Shown one piece after another: positions 17,872 to 27,389 of a stretch of DNA of 64,000 nt. The position numbers and the translations under genes were made by a program. A model generated the notes under the pieces. It made no database searches. It was not told the origin of the DNA and saw nothing but the letters and a program-made list of their open reading frames with translations. The stretch covers positions 2,489,946 to 2,553,945 of the forward strand of contig NZ_OY780936.1 in NCBI RefSeq assembly GCF_963675905.1, read 5' to 3'. Within the stretch, counting starts at the first letter, position 1; each line of letters starts with the position of its first letter. This DNA is from an uncultured Bacteroides sp. (GTDB lineage: Bacteria; Bacteroidota; Bacteroidia; Bacteroidales; Bacteroidaceae).

Positions 17872-19239
17872 TTATTTTACTTTATTCTTTTTCCACATCT
17901 CATTGAAAGACTCTTTTGCAAACTCAGGAAGCTCACGTCCTTTTCCCCATTCGTTCAAAAAGTTATATTTAATGAAACGAGGCAATACATTCACTACAGG
18001 AGACATCCAAAGTGCTGAATTAAATAGTATGGGGCGTTCCATTAGAAACTTCATGCCAGCAGACATTACCTTTTTCTCTTTGCTGGCTTTCCCTATCTTA
18101 TCCATTTCTTGCCTCCAACGATAGATTTGTTCTCCCAAATCTACCTTAACCGGACAGACGTGTGAACAGGAAAGACAAAGAGAGCAGGCGGACAGATTAT
18201 CAAAATATTCTGTAGCCGAATAAAGCATTCCCAGATTTATACCGATAGGACCGGGAATAAAGTAAGTATATGAGTAACCGCCACTACGACGATAAACAGG
18301 GCAAGTATTCATACAAGCACCACAACGGATGCAGTTCAGGGTTTTGATATGATCCGGTTGACCAAGAATCTTACTTCTTCCGTTATCTACTATAATGATA
18401 TGGAATTCACCTCCTTCACGAGGTTTGCGGTAATGTGAAGTATAGGAAGTTACGGGTTGGCCGGTAGCCGAACGAGCCAGTAGACGGGTAAACACACCCA
18501 ACGATTCCTGATCCGGTACAATCTTCTCCATTCCCATGATTGCAATATGAATTTTAGGACAGGAAGTACCCATATCCGCATTCCCTTCATTTGTACAAAC
18601 CACAATATCTCCCGTGGATGCCACAGCAAAATTGGCCCCGGTCATTGAAGCCTCAGCATTCAGGAACTTATCACGCAGATGTTTACGTGCGGCACGAGTT
18701 AGATAAGTGGGATCAGAATTTCCTTTCTCGGTTCCTAATTTCTCTTCAAAAAGCTCACCTACCTGCTCACGCTTGATATGAATAGCCGGAAGAACGATGT
18801 GACTAGGAGGAACATCCATCAATTGAAGAATGCGTTCACCTAAATCTGTTTCCACAACTTCAATGCCTTTTTCTATCAGGAAAGGATTTAATTCGCACTC
18901 TTCTGCCAGCATTGATTTACTTTTCACAAAATGCTTCACATCATGATCACGAAGAATACCGAGAACTATTTCGTTATGCTCTTTCGCATCTTTTGCCCAG
19001 TGAACAATTGCACCATTGGCCGTTGCATTTTTCTCGAACTCCTGCAACAATTCTTCCAGATGACTGTTTGAGTATAGCTTTATGTTACAAGCCAAATCTC
19101 TGAGTTGTTCCCATTCCGGAATATCCTTACTCATTTTATCGCGCTTGGCTCGCACCATCCAAAGGGTTTCATTGTGCCAGGCTGCCTGTTTCTTGTTTGC
19201 GACAAACTTAGCTGCCGCTATGGAATGTTTGGTACTCAT
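17872..19239 (-). CDS. lutB: lactate utilization protein B (iron-sulfur)
   Basis: 455-residue subunit with an N-terminal LUD domain and a C-terminal ferredoxin-like segment holding two cluster motifs: CIRCGACMNTCPVYR and CSLCLSCSHVCPVKVDLG. It passes electrons from lactate oxidation through the complex. Substrate-domain signatures include TGANFAVASTGDIVVCTNEG. The start overlaps the lutA stop by 4 bp (19236-19239), a translational coupling typical of stoichiometric subunits. Confidence 0.94.
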   Translation of the reverse strand: MSTKHSIAAAKFVANKKQAAWHNETLWMVRAKRDKMSKDIPEWEQLRDLACNIKLYSNSHLEELLQEFEKNATANGAIVHWAKDAKEHNEIVLGILRDHDVKHFVKSKSMLAEECELNPFLIEKGIEVVETDLGERILQLMDVPPSHIVLPAIHIKREQVGELFEEKLGTEKGNSDPTYLTRAARKHLRDKFLNAEASMTGANFAVASTGDIVVCTNEGNADMGTSCPKIHIAIMGMEKIVPDQESLGVFTRLLARSATGQPVTSYTSHYRKPREGGEFHIIIVDNGRSKILGQPDHIKTLNCIRCGACMNTCPVYRRSGGYSYTYFIPGPIGINLGMLYSATEYFDNLSACSLCLSCSHVCPVKVDLGEQIYRWRQEMDKIGKASKEKKVMSAGMKFLMERPILFNSALWMSPVVNVLPRFIKYNFLNEWGKGRELPEFAKESFNEMWKKNKVK

Positions 19240-19979
19240 AATTGTGAAGCTAAAATTTCTACAATGTGAATTGTTTTAATAGGGAGTTTCTCTCGTTTTA
19301 TGACTCCTTCCATATGCATCAAACAAGAGCTGTCTGCTCCTGTAATGTATTCCGCTCCAGTTTCAATATGGTCTTTTACTTTATCCTGCCCCATGCAAAC
19401 GGAGATTTCGGGTTCTTCAATGGCAAACATTCCCCCAAAACCGCAGCACTCATCCACATGACTTGGTTCAAAGATCTGCACACCTTCCACCAATGAAAGT
19501 AAATCACGCAGTTTAGAATAATAAGGAACATTCATCTCACTTGATGAAGAGAGGTAAAGTTCGCGCACCCCGTGGCAACTATTATGAATGCTGACTTTGT
19601 GAGGAAACTTAGCATTTAGCTTCGTAGGTTTCACCACATCGTGAATAAACTCACAGATATCGTATATTTTGCCTGAACTGGTACATTCATGATGCTCTTT
19701 TGCCAGTATACCCGCGTGATTCTCCTTCACAAAGGCCACACAACTGGCAGATGGTCCTACAATATAGTCGTAATCTTTAAACAAATTATCAAAGCGCTTT
19801 GCCAATTGAAGCGCCTCTCCCTCAAATCCTCCATTCGCCATTGGCTGTCCGCAACAGGTCTGGTCCAGCGGATAGTCTACTTCAAGGCCCAAACTCTTCA
19901 GCAATCTGTAAGATGCCACACCCACCTGAGGATAGATTGCATTAATGTAGCAAGGGATAAACAAACCAATTTTCATCAT
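19236..19979 (-). CDS. lutA: lactate utilization protein A (CCG-domain oxidoreductase)
   Basis: 247-residue protein with two CCG (DUF3390-like) domains: CCGQPMANGGFEGEA with upstream DQT, and the later CHGVRELYLS together with DECCGFGGMFAIE. These cysteine-rich motifs bind an unusual cluster in LutA and HdrB relatives. It begins MMKIGLFIPCYINAIYPQVG, typical of the family; the second Met is an equally good start. It overlaps lutB by 4 bp and follows the permease gene by 45 bp. Confidence 0.94.
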   Translation of the reverse strand: MMKIGLFIPCYINAIYPQVGVASYRLLKSLGLEVDYPLDQTCCGQPMANGGFEGEALQLAKRFDNLFKDYDYIVGPSASCVAFVKENHAGILAKEHHECTSSGKIYDICEFIHDVVKPTKLNAKFPHKVSIHNSCHGVRELYLSSSSEMNVPYYSKLRDLLSLVEGVQIFEPSHVDECCGFGGMFAIEEPEISVCMGQDKVKDHIETGAEYITGADSSCLMHMEGVIKREKLPIKTIHIVEILASQL

Positions 19980-20024
19980 TCGTTTAAATTCTTTTTATGT
20001 TTATACTTTATCACGTATTAGATT

Positions 20025-21521
20025 CTAACTAAAAATATACACAAGCAGCCCGGTAATAACCACGTACATCAGAGCATAAGGAATAGCTGCTTTCAGAATT
20101 TCGCCTTCTTTTCCTTGTTGCCCGCAAGCGGAAGTGGCAATTGCAATACTTTGTGGAGAAATAATTTTACCTCCTGTTGCCCCCACTGTATTAGCTGCAG
20201 CAAGCCATTCCGGATCCACAGAAATATGTCCGGCCACTGTGGATTGAAGCTTACCGAAAAGGATATTGGAAGAGGTATCACTACCCGTTATAAAGGTTCC
20301 AAGACATCCAATGAACGGTGCAAAGAGCGGATAAAGAGCTCCGGTAGCTGTAGCCAAAGCTATTGCAATAACGCCAATCATCCCCGCTTTGTCCATTATA
20401 GTGGATAAAGCAACCAGACAAATGACCGTCACGAAGGTTTTTCTCAGTAAAGTAAAGGTGCGCCATAACACAGCAAATATATTCTTTACTTTTGCTCCTT
20501 GAATAAGTCCACCCACAAATGTACCGATAAATAATAAAACTCCGGCATGTGTAAGCCAGAAAATAGAATAAGCAGTATCATGACCATTAATAGGTAACAC
20601 TATATTTGTAACCAGATGAGTACTTAATACATGGCGGAGCGAAGGAAACAGCGGACTGCTCAGAATAATGAGGAACAGAATGAGTAGATAAATACTCCAC
20701 GCATTAACCACATCCTTTAGCTTTGGGCTCTTTGTAACCTCCTGATCTTTCTTTGCAGTCAGTTTACCATAAGTCACAATCACAATAATAGAAAGTATGC
20801 TTCCAATAATAGCCGGTGATTCAGCTCCCATGTAACGGGCAGCGACAAACTGTCCCACAAAAGAAACTCCTCCTACCAGTAAAGCCAGGAAAAGATTCCG
20901 TGGCAAGGATTTAATTTTCGGATCAGTAAGAAACAGCAAGACAAGGGGAATCAGAAACATCAGTACGGAGAGTTGCAGCACCACATTGGCACTTAAATGC
21001 AAAACATTAAGATTGGTTTCTTTGGCAAGTACCAACACCGGAGTACCAATAGCACCAAAAGCGGTAGCCACACTGTTTGCAATCAGACTGACCACGGCAG
21101 AAAATATCGGTTTAAATCCCAGGCTTATAAGGATTGCAGCAGGAATGGCCACAGCTGTGCCAAATCCGGCCATTGCTTCCAACAATCCTCCAAATCCCCA
21201 GGTGAGCAATAATACCTGAACGCTTTTATCTGATGAGATAGAAGTAAACTGTTGTTTGATAATCTCCATCTTTTGAGTATGCAACAATATATTGTAACTG
21301 AATATTGCCATCAATATAATAATCAAAATAGGAGAAATTGCTTTTAATGCTCCGTACAGAAATGAAAAGAAAATTGTATCTGCCTTAGCATGAAATGCCA
21401 GAAATGCAATCAGAATAGTCACAACAAGTGAGATTACACTACTTTTATCTCCCGGCATTTTTAAGAATGCCATTAAAACGATGAGGAGTAAAACGGGAAT
21501 AACAGCCCAAAATAGTTCCAT
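20025..21521 (-). CDS. lutP: L-lactate permease (LctP family)
   Basis: 498-residue inner-membrane lactate/proton symporter with about 12-13 helices. Signatures are TWGFGGLLEAMAGFGTAVAIP, FLTDPKIKSLP and the C-terminal TGSDTSSNILFGKLQ and ATGGKIISPQSIAIA. The frame is open from a TTG at 21551, but the first ATG (21521) matches the family start MELFWAVIPVLLL and is chosen. First gene of the lut operon, so uptake and oxidation of lactate are co-expressed. An inverted repeat at 21562-21609, just upstream, may be the operator. Confidence 0.93.
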   Translation of the reverse strand: MELFWAVIPVLLLIVLMAFLKMPGDKSSVISLVVTILIAFLAFHAKADTIFFSFLYGALKAISPILIIILMAIFSYNILLHTQKMEIIKQQFTSISSDKSVQVLLLTWGFGGLLEAMAGFGTAVAIPAAILISLGFKPIFSAVVSLIANSVATAFGAIGTPVLVLAKETNLNVLHLSANVVLQLSVLMFLIPLVLLFLTDPKIKSLPRNLFLALLVGGVSFVGQFVAARYMGAESPAIIGSILSIIVIVTYGKLTAKKDQEVTKSPKLKDVVNAWSIYLLILFLIILSSPLFPSLRHVLSTHLVTNIVLPINGHDTAYSIFWLTHAGVLLFIGTFVGGLIQGAKVKNIFAVLWRTFTLLRKTFVTVICLVALSTIMDKAGMIGVIAIALATATGALYPLFAPFIGCLGTFITGSDTSSNILFGKLQSTVAGHISVDPEWLAAANTVGATGGKIISPQSIAIATSACGQQGKEGEILKAAIPYALMYVVITGLLVYIFS

Positions 21522-21561
21522 ATAATATTGATTAAAAGATAAAACAATCAATGTTACTAAC

Positions 21562-21609
21562 TACGGAATAGAATTGCCGGATTTTTATCAGAGAATAATC
21601 TACTCCGTA
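21562..21609. promoter_or_regulatory. inverted repeat upstream of the lactate operon
   Basis: TACGGAATAGA (21562-21572) and TCTACTCCGTA (21599-21609) are inverted copies with one mismatched pair of positions, 26 bp apart and 41 bp before the lutP start. A regulator-binding dyad or a leader hairpin is possible. Confidence 0.4.
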
Positions 21610-21716
21610 TCTTATAAAAAACAATACGAAAGAAAGAATGTTCAGCTAAAAAAGACTTCTCATTATTGCCAAAGGCAAGAGCATATATTCTTCATTTAGA
21701 TTATTAAAAAACAAAA

Positions 21717-22280
21717 TCAGACCAAAGAAAGGTTATTCAGAAAACTACTCAATCCTTCACGAGCATCAGCCAGTTTGTCTTCCCAGTGTTTAATGGAGTT
21801 TTCACCAATCTTATCAGTTACATATTTTACGGAAATAAAAGGAATGTTCTTCATTTGGCACACTTGTGCCTGAGCAAAAGCTTCCATATCGAAAACATCT
21901 CCATGCGAATCGGCTGTCTCGGTCAGGAAACTATCTCCTGTATTACATACACCTTCTGGTTTCCAGTCGCAGCAATAGCCTTTATCAGTAAGCAAGGCTG
22001 AAGAATCTATTTCATGCTCCAGACCCAGACATTCCACCTTCTGAAGATCGCGGTCAATAAAGTGTCGACATACAAATACATCTCCCACGCTGTGATCCAA
22101 CGTACCTGCGGTTCCAATATTTATCACAATATCAGGATTATCCTGTACCAAAGCATCCATTAATCGAATGGTAGCTTTTACTTTACCAATACCGGTACGG
22201 ACATATTTTATATCGCAATCAGGAAAGTTCACTGCAATCATCTCATCAGTTACAGCATGAGTTATCAAAACTTTAAGCAT
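21717..22280 (-). CDS. short MTA/SAH nucleosidase-like protein
   Basis: 187-residue member of the purine/uridine phosphorylase fold close to 5'-methylthioadenosine/S-adenosylhomocysteine nucleosidase. It keeps INIGTAGTLDHSVGDVFV and the ribose-binding DMEAFAQAQVC, and has VKYVTDKIGENS in place of the usual SDxxD loop. It is about 45 residues shorter than E. coli MTAN, and the N-terminal MEEE catalytic-glutamate region reads THAVTDEM. It may therefore have a changed or different nucleosidase activity. Monocistronic; it lies between the lactate operon and the zapA cluster. Confidence 0.75.
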   Translation of the reverse strand: MLKVLITHAVTDEMIAVNFPDCDIKYVRTGIGKVKATIRLMDALVQDNPDIVINIGTAGTLDHSVGDVFVCRHFIDRDLQKVECLGLEHEIDSSALLTDKGYCCDWKPEGVCNTGDSFLTETADSHGDVFDMEAFAQAQVCQMKNIPFISVKYVTDKIGENSIKHWEDKLADAREGLSSFLNNLSLV

Positions 22281-22510
22281 ATTTCATTTGTTTATAGTAC
22301 AACAAAGATAAATAAAACAATCAGGAATAATTCTTTTGAAGTCCCAAAAGAATTTAACCGATTATCATAAACAGATATTTTATTGAAAAACATTATATGC
22401 AATATTTAATTTTTTTTTCACTTAAGTATAAAACAGTCCTCAGATATGCAGGAGAATTAAGCTAATTGAAACTATTTTTAGCAATTATATGCATTTTTCG
22501 TAGAAAAATT

Positions 22511-22540
22511 TTTGTAATTTCAGACTTAATTGTATTTTTG
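22511..22540 (+). promoter_or_regulatory. promoter of the coiled-coil protein - zapA transcript
   Basis: TTTG at 22511-22514 and TATTTTTG at 22533-22540, 18 bp apart, match the Bacteroides consensus well. They place the transcript start just before the ATG at 22561 and rule out the upstream GTG at 22540 as start. Confidence 0.75.
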
Positions 22541-22560
22541 TGTACAATTTGGGCATAGAA

Positions 22561-22854
22561 ATGACAGAGGAAGATAAAAAGTTATTAAGTACTTTTGAGG
22601 CAAGGCTTAGGCATTTAATGTATTTACATGACGAATTAAAGCGTGAAAATACAGAAATCAAGCAACTTCTGGAAGCAAAACAAGAAGAGGTCGCAAAATT
22701 GCGAAGTGACTATAATGAGCTGGAAGTCGTATATGCCAATTTGAAAATAGCAAAGACAATTAGCTTAACAAGCAATGAGGTAAAAGATACCAAACAAAGA
22801 TTGTCTAAATTAGTGCGGGAAGTCGACAAATGCATCGCTTTATTAAATGAGTAA
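22561..22854 (+). CDS. coiled-coil protein encoded upstream of zapA
   Basis: 97-residue protein, almost entirely alpha-helical heptads (LLSTFEARLRHLMYLHDELK, ENTEIKQLLEAKQEEVAKLR), with no signal or membrane segment. A reading frame extends to a GTG at 22540, but that codon overlaps the promoter -7 box, so the ATG at 22561 is chosen. It is 22 bp before zapA on the same transcript. Size and position recall ZapB-like division coiled coils, though sequence similarity to ZapB is not claimed. A structural partner of ZapA at the division ring is a reasonable guess. Confidence 0.8.
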   Translation: MTEEDKKLLSTFEARLRHLMYLHDELKRENTEIKQLLEAKQEEVAKLRSDYNELEVVYANLKIAKTISLTSNEVKDTKQRLSKLVREVDKCIALLNE

Positions 22855-22876
22855 TTAACATGAAATAAGAAGATGT

Positions 22877-23191
22877 ATGAACGATAAGATAAAAATAAAC
22901 CTGCAGATAGCAGATGAGTCCTTTACAATGACCATTAATCGTGATGAGGAAGAGTTGTTCAGGAAAGCTGCCAAGCAGGTAAACGATAGAATGAACGTGT
23001 ATCGTTCGATGTATAAACCATCCGGAATTCCGGGAGCCAAAGTGTATGGTCCAAAAGACTTTCTGGCAATGGTTGCTTTTGATTTTGCTTGCAACAATTT
23101 AAAGTTGGAAGAAAAGAATGATACATCACCTTTTACTAATAAAATTGAAGAACTGACGCAAGAATTGGAAGAACACTTCAGAAACGAGTAA
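22877..23191 (+). CDS. zapA: cell division protein ZapA
   Basis: 104-residue ZapA: an N-terminal globular head (IKINLQIADESFTMTINRDEEELFRKAAKQVNDR) and a C-terminal coiled coil (KIEELTQELEEHF). ZapA crosslinks FtsZ filaments at the division site. The insert YKPSGIPGAKVYGPKDFLAMVAFDFA fits the Bacteroidota version. An ATG at 22873 is out of frame; 22877 is in frame. Co-transcribed with the upstream coiled-coil gene and followed by a hairpin before RNase Y. Confidence 0.88.
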   Translation: MNDKIKINLQIADESFTMTINRDEEELFRKAAKQVNDRMNVYRSMYKPSGIPGAKVYGPKDFLAMVAFDFACNNLKLEEKNDTSPFTNKIEELTQELEEHFRNE

Positions 23192-23233
23192 AAGCCAAGA
23201 AACACTCTATCTGTTTTTTGAGAATATTAACCC

Positions 23234-23288
23234 CGCACTACTGATACCTGGAATTTAAAGTTTTTCCGTGTGTAAGTAGTGCGTTTTT
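23234..23288 (+). terminator. long hairpin with T tail between zapA and rny
   Basis: CGCACTAC (23234-23241) pairs with GTAGTGCG (23276-23283), followed by TTTTT. The 34-nt interior can extend the stem through GGAA/TTCC with bulges. It acts as a terminator of the zapA transcript or as the 3' end of a small RNA. In gammaproteobacteria 6S RNA is encoded right after zapA, so a short 6S-like RNA is one option, without proof. Confidence 0.6.
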
Positions 23289-23310
23289 ATTTATAAATAA
23301 ATTAATTGTA

Positions 23311-24843
23311 ATGAACGTAATAATAGCATCGATTTTATGCTTTATTTTGGGAGGCTCTCTTTCTTACGTTTTGTTTAGATATGTTCTGAAAACAAAATAC
23401 GAAAGCACCATTAAGGAAGCACAGGTAGAAGCAGAAGTTATTAAAAAGAACAAGCTTCTCGAGGTTAAGGAAAAGTTCCTGAATAAAAAGGCCGATCTTG
23501 AAAAAGAAGTTGCTTTGCGCAACCAAAAGATTCAACAGTCAGAAAACAAGTTAAAACAACGCGAACTTGTTTTAAATCAAAAACAAGAAGAGATTCAGAG
23601 GAAGAAAGCGGAAGCGGAAGCTGTAAAGGAGAATCTTGAAGTGCAACTTGGCATTATCGATAAGAAAAAAGAGGAACTGGATAAGTTGCAACACCAGGAA
23701 AGAGAAAAACTGGAAACTCTTTCAGGTCTTTCTGCTGAAGATGCAAAAAACCGTTTAATTGAGTCTTTGAAGGAAGAAGCAAAAACTGAAGCATCTTCTT
23801 TTATCAATGATATCATGGATGATGCGAAACTTACAGCAAACAAAGAGGCTAAGAGAATCGTTATCCAGTCTATTCAAAGAGTAGCTACCGAAACTGCTAT
23901 AGAAAACTCTGTAACTGTATTCCATATTGAAAGTGATGAAATAAAAGGCCGCATCATTGGACGTGAAGGTAGAAACATCCGTGCTCTTGAAGCAGCAACT
24001 GGTGTAGAAATTGTAGTAGACGATACCCCTGAAGCTATTGTACTGTCTGCGTTTGACCCGGTTCGTCGTGAAATTGCCCGCCTAGCTCTTCACCAATTGG
24101 TTACTGATGGCCGTATTCACCCTGCCCGTATCGAGGAAGTGGTTGCTAAAGTTAAAAAGCAAGTGGAAGAAGAAATTATTGAAACAGGTAAACGAACAAC
24201 TATCGACTTGGGTATCCATGGATTGCATCCTGAACTTATTCGTATTATCGGTAAAATGAAATACCGTTCTTCTTATGGCCAGAACTTACTGCAGCACGCT
24301 CGCGAAACAGCAAATCTTTGTGCTGTAATGGCTTCTGAACTAGGATTGAATCCAAAGAAAGCAAAACGTGCCGGATTATTGCACGATATTGGTAAGGTGC
24401 CTGATGAAGAACCAGAATTACCACACGCATTATTAGGTATGAAACTAGCAGAGAAGTTCAAAGAAAAACCAGATATCTGTAATGCTATTGGTGCTCACCA
24501 TGACGAAACAGAGATGACTAGTTTGTTTGCTCCTATTGTTCAGGTTTGTGATGCTATTTCTGGTGCACGTCCAGGAGCTCGCCGCGAAATTGTTGAAGCT
24601 TACATCAAACGTCTGAATGATTTGGAACAATTGGCCATGTCTTACCCTGGAGTAACAAAAACTTATGCAATTCAGGCCGGTCGTGAACTTCGTGTTATTG
24701 TAGGTGCCGATAAGATTGATGATAAAGCTACAGAAAACTTATCATCAGAAATTGCTAAGAAGATTCAGGATGAAATGACTTATCCAGGTCAGGTTAAGAT
24801 TACAGTTATCCGTGAAACTCGCGCTATCAGTTTTGCAAAATAA
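23311..24843 (+). CDS. rny: ribonuclease Y
   Basis: 510-residue membrane-anchored endoribonuclease that starts mRNA decay. Residues 1-24 are a membrane helix ([20 protein letters not shown]). Residues 25-190 are a long charged coiled coil. Residues about 205-270 are the KH RNA-binding domain with [18 protein letters not shown]. Residues about 325-430 are the HD catalytic domain with LLHDIGKV and the HHDETE segment. Length is typical. It follows the zapA hairpin and is closed by a strong terminator at 24883-24926. Confidence 0.97.
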   Translation: MNVIIASILCFILGGSLSYVLFRYVLKTKYESTIKEAQVEAEVIKKNKLLEVKEKFLNKKADLEKEVALRNQKIQQSENKLKQRELVLNQKQEEIQRKKAEAEAVKENLEVQLGIIDKKKEELDKLQHQEREKLETLSGLSAEDAKNRLIESLKEEAKTEASSFINDIMDDAKLTANKEAKRIVIQSIQRVATETAIENSVTVFHIESDEIKGRIIGREGRNIRALEAATGVEIVVDDTPEAIVLSAFDPVRREIARLALHQLVTDGRIHPARIEEVVAKVKKQVEEEIIETGKRTTIDLGIHGLHPELIRIIGKMKYRSSYGQNLLQHARETANLCAVMASELGLNPKKAKRAGLLHDIGKVPDEEPELPHALLGMKLAEKFKEKPDICNAIGAHHDETEMTSLFAPIVQVCDAISGARPGARREIVEAYIKRLNDLEQLAMSYPGVTKTYAIQAGRELRVIVGADKIDDKATENLSSEIAKKIQDEMTYPGQVKITVIRETRAISFAK

Positions 24844-24882
24844 AGAAAGAATACTATTTAAGTAAAGAAATAAATTCTATAA

Positions 24883-24926
24883 GAGGAAGCGGTTACTGCA
24901 AATGTAGTAACCGCTTCCTCTTTTTT
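24883..24926 (+). terminator. strong rho-independent terminator of rny
   Basis: A perfect 15-bp stem (24883-24897 with 24906-24920), an 8-nt loop and a run of six T. Confidence 0.95.
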
Positions 24927-25017
24927 CTGATTAACATCTATAAAGAACTGAATACCATAATCGTGGTATATTTCAGAGAAAACCACTATTTTATTTTTAA
25001 TCTAGATAAATCTGCTC

Positions 25018-25025
25018 TATTTTTG
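25018..25025 (+). promoter_or_regulatory. -7 promoter box of the PLP enzyme gene
   Basis: TATTTTTG fits TAnnTTTG, 40 bp before the ATG. A short hairpin (ATACCA/TGGTAT, about 24951-24970) lies upstream and could be an operator. Confidence 0.5.
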
Positions 25026-25064
25026 CATTGACTAATATAAGAACAACGTTCAATAGGTAATAAA

Positions 25065-26300
25065 ATGAAAGAAACTAGTTTTGAGTCACAGGTGCTTCAT
25101 ACACCTTTTGAAAAAGAAGATGCTTACCATTCTCTGTCTATGCCGGTTTATAACACTGCTGCTTATGAATTTGATTCTGCGGAAGCAATGGAAGCAGCCT
25201 TTTGCGGACGAACATCCGACCATGCATATTCACGTATTACAAATCCTACAGTACAGTACTTTGAAAAAAAAGTATGCAGTGTAACAGATGCTCTAAGTGT
25301 TACTGCTCTTAATTCAGGTATGGCTGCTATCAGCAATACGTTAATAACTGTGGCCTATGCAGGTGCTAATATAATTACCTCATCTCATCTTTTCGGAAAC
25401 ACTTATTCTTTCATTAAGAATACACTCGGTGCTTTTGGAGTAGAAGCACGATTCTGCGATCTTACAAACCCGGAAGAAGTCCGTTCACAAGTTGATGAAA
25501 ATACTTGTGCTATTTTTCTGGAAGTAATAACCAACCCACAACTGGAGATTGCCGATCTGAAAAAGCTTTCTGCAATAGGAAAAGAAATGGGTGTTCCTTT
25601 AATTGCAGACACCACTGTTGTACCTTTTAATATATTCAAAGCCAAAGATTTCGGAGTGGATATTGAAATAGTGTCCAGTACAAAATATATTTCAGGTGGA
25701 GCCACCAGTATTGGCGGACTTATTCTTGACTACGGAACATTCGACTGGAATCATTCTTCAAAACTATCTGAAATGGTTGATCAATTTGGCAATGGAACAT
25801 TCACTGCAAAATTGAGAAAAGAGATTCATCGTAACCTGGGTGCCTATATGACTCCGCAAGTAGCTTATCTGCAAACACTTGGATTGGATACGATGAAAGT
25901 TAGGTATGAACGTCAGGCACAAACATGTCTCGAACTGTCAAAACTATTGCAATCTCTTAAAGGAATTGAATCTGTAAACTACACAGGGTTAAAAGAGAAC
26001 CAATTTAACGAACTTAGTAATGCCCAGTTCGGACCTTATCCCGGAGCTATGTTTACTTTTAATCTTTCATCAAAAGAAGTCTGCTTTAATTTCATGAACA
26101 AATTAAAGTTGATTCGACGTGCAACCAACCTATTTGATAATAAAACATTGGCTATTCATCCGGCAAGCACCATATACGGTACTTTTACTGAAGAACAGCG
26201 CCAAAGTATGGATGTAGATTCGAAAACAATTCGTTTATCAGTAGGTCTGGAAAGTGTAGATGATTTATATAATGATATTAAACAAGCGTTAGAACAATAG
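25065..26300 (+). CDS. Cys/Met metabolism PLP enzyme (O-acetylhomoserine sulfhydrylase-like)
   Basis: 411-residue pyridoxal-phosphate enzyme of the trans-sulfuration family (cystathionine gamma-synthase / O-acetylhomoserine thiol-lyase). Signatures are YSRITNPTVQYFE near the N-terminus, ALNSGMAAIS for the cofactor phosphate, IADTTVVPFN, and the Schiff-base lysine in SSTKYISGGATSIGG. It most likely makes homocysteine from O-acetylhomoserine and sulfide. The exact reaction among the family members cannot be fixed by eye. Monocistronic, with its own promoter box at 25018 and a bidirectional terminator at 26348-26416 shared with the convergent sucCD operon. Confidence 0.82.
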   Translation: MKETSFESQVLHTPFEKEDAYHSLSMPVYNTAAYEFDSAEAMEAAFCGRTSDHAYSRITNPTVQYFEKKVCSVTDALSVTALNSGMAAISNTLITVAYAGANIITSSHLFGNTYSFIKNTLGAFGVEARFCDLTNPEEVRSQVDENTCAIFLEVITNPQLEIADLKKLSAIGKEMGVPLIADTTVVPFNIFKAKDFGVDIEIVSSTKYISGGATSIGGLILDYGTFDWNHSSKLSEMVDQFGNGTFTAKLRKEIHRNLGAYMTPQVAYLQTLGLDTMKVRYERQAQTCLELSKLLQSLKGIESVNYTGLKENQFNELSNAQFGPYPGAMFTFNLSSKEVCFNFMNKLKLIRRATNLFDNKTLAIHPASTIYGTFTEEQRQSMDVDSKTIRLSVGLESVDDLYNDIKQALEQ

Positions 26301-26347
26301 TATTTATGGCTACTAAGACACAGTAAAAGTTCAATAAGCTTAATATA

Positions 26348-26416
26348 AAAAAGAGAGCATCTAAAATAATCTTTCCAGTCTTTTCGATTAGAAGTTAATT
26401 TAGAGGCTCTCTTTTA
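26348..26416. terminator. bidirectional terminator between the PLP enzyme gene and sucCD
   Basis: AAAAGAGAGC at the left pairs with GCTCTCTTTT at the right, with additional CTAAA/TTTAG pairing, giving T tails on both strands. It lies between convergent genes. Confidence 0.8.
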
Positions 26417-26431
26417 CGCACAATCTGATTA

Positions 26432-26459
26432 CCGAGTGAACTCGGCCCCAATAGGCCGA
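26432..26459. repeat. two overlapping alternative hairpins downstream of sucD
   Basis: CCGAGT-GA-ACTCGG (26432-26445) overlaps TCGGCC-CCAATA-GGCCGA (26442-26459). Only one can form at a time. The GGCC/CTCGG wording resembles the GGCCG palindromes at 31.8 and 57.7 kb. Confidence 0.45.
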
Positions 26460-26472
26460 CTATTTCAGACCC

Positions 26473-27357
26473 TTATACTCTGATTTTCTTTAACTGACTT
26501 TCTACAATAAGCTTAGGAATTAAAGAGGGTTCTCTTGCAACCATTACCCCGGCAGCTTCGAAAGCTGCTATTTTTTCTGCAGCAGTACCCGCCCCACTTG
26601 AAATAATAGCTCCGGCATGTCCCATTTGTTTATCTGGAGGAGCAAATTGACCTGCAATGAAAGCAACTACCGGTTTAGTAATCTCCCAACGGATAAATTC
26701 GGCGGCACGTTCCTCTGCATTACCACCTATTTCTCCAATAATTACAATAGATTGTGTTTCTTTATCCTTCTCGAATAATTCAAGCAATTCACGATAATAA
26801 AGTCCGGCAATCTTATCACCACCAATTCCTATAGCGGTTGATTGTCCCATGCCTTTTGCCGTAAGATGAGAAACAACTTCATAAGTTAAAGTTCCGCTTC
26901 GGCTAATAACTCCAACTCCACCTTTCGTGAAAACATGCGAAGGCATTATACCAACCATACTTTTACCGGGAGATATAACTCCGGGACTATTGGGCCCAAT
27001 CAATATAGATCCTTTTTGTTGTGCAAATTGATATGCTTCAATAACGTCAAGTGTAGGAATACCTTCTGTTATACAAATAATTAATCCAATGCCTGCATCT
27101 GCAGCCTCCATTATAGCATCAGCAGCAAATGCTGCAGGCACAAATATAGCAGAAGTATTTGCACCGGTTTGGTCTACAGCTTCATACATTGTATTGAACA
27201 CCGGTATGTTATCTACATTTGTTCCCCCTTTGCCTGGCGATGTGCCGGCTACAACATTTGTACCATAGGCTTTCATCTTCATAGCATGAAAGTATCCATC
27301 TCTACCAGTAATACCTTGCACAACCAAACGGGTTGAATCATTTATAAGAATACTCAT
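26473..27357 (-). CDS. sucD: succinate-CoA ligase, alpha subunit
   Basis: 294-residue subunit with a CoA-binding Rossmann domain ([39 protein letters not shown]) and the phosphohistidine in [15 protein letters not shown]. With SucC it interconverts succinyl-CoA and succinate with nucleotide phosphorylation. In Bacteroides this sits on the succinate/propionate fermentation route. It begins 32 bp after sucC. Confidence 0.96.
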   Translation of the reverse strand: MSILINDSTRLVVQGITGRDGYFHAMKMKAYGTNVVAGTSPGKGGTNVDNIPVFNTMYEAVDQTGANTSAIFVPAAFAADAIMEAADAGIGLIICITEGIPTLDVIEAYQFAQQKGSILIGPNSPGVISPGKSMVGIMPSHVFTKGGVGVISRSGTLTYEVVSHLTAKGMGQSTAIGIGGDKIAGLYYRELLELFEKDKETQSIVIIGEIGGNAEERAAEFIRWEITKPVVAFIAGQFAPPDKQMGHAGAIISSGAGTAAEKIAAFEAAGVMVAREPSLIPKLIVESQLKKIRV

Positions 27358-27389
27358 ATTGAATGATTTTTTTGAATGTTAATACTTCT

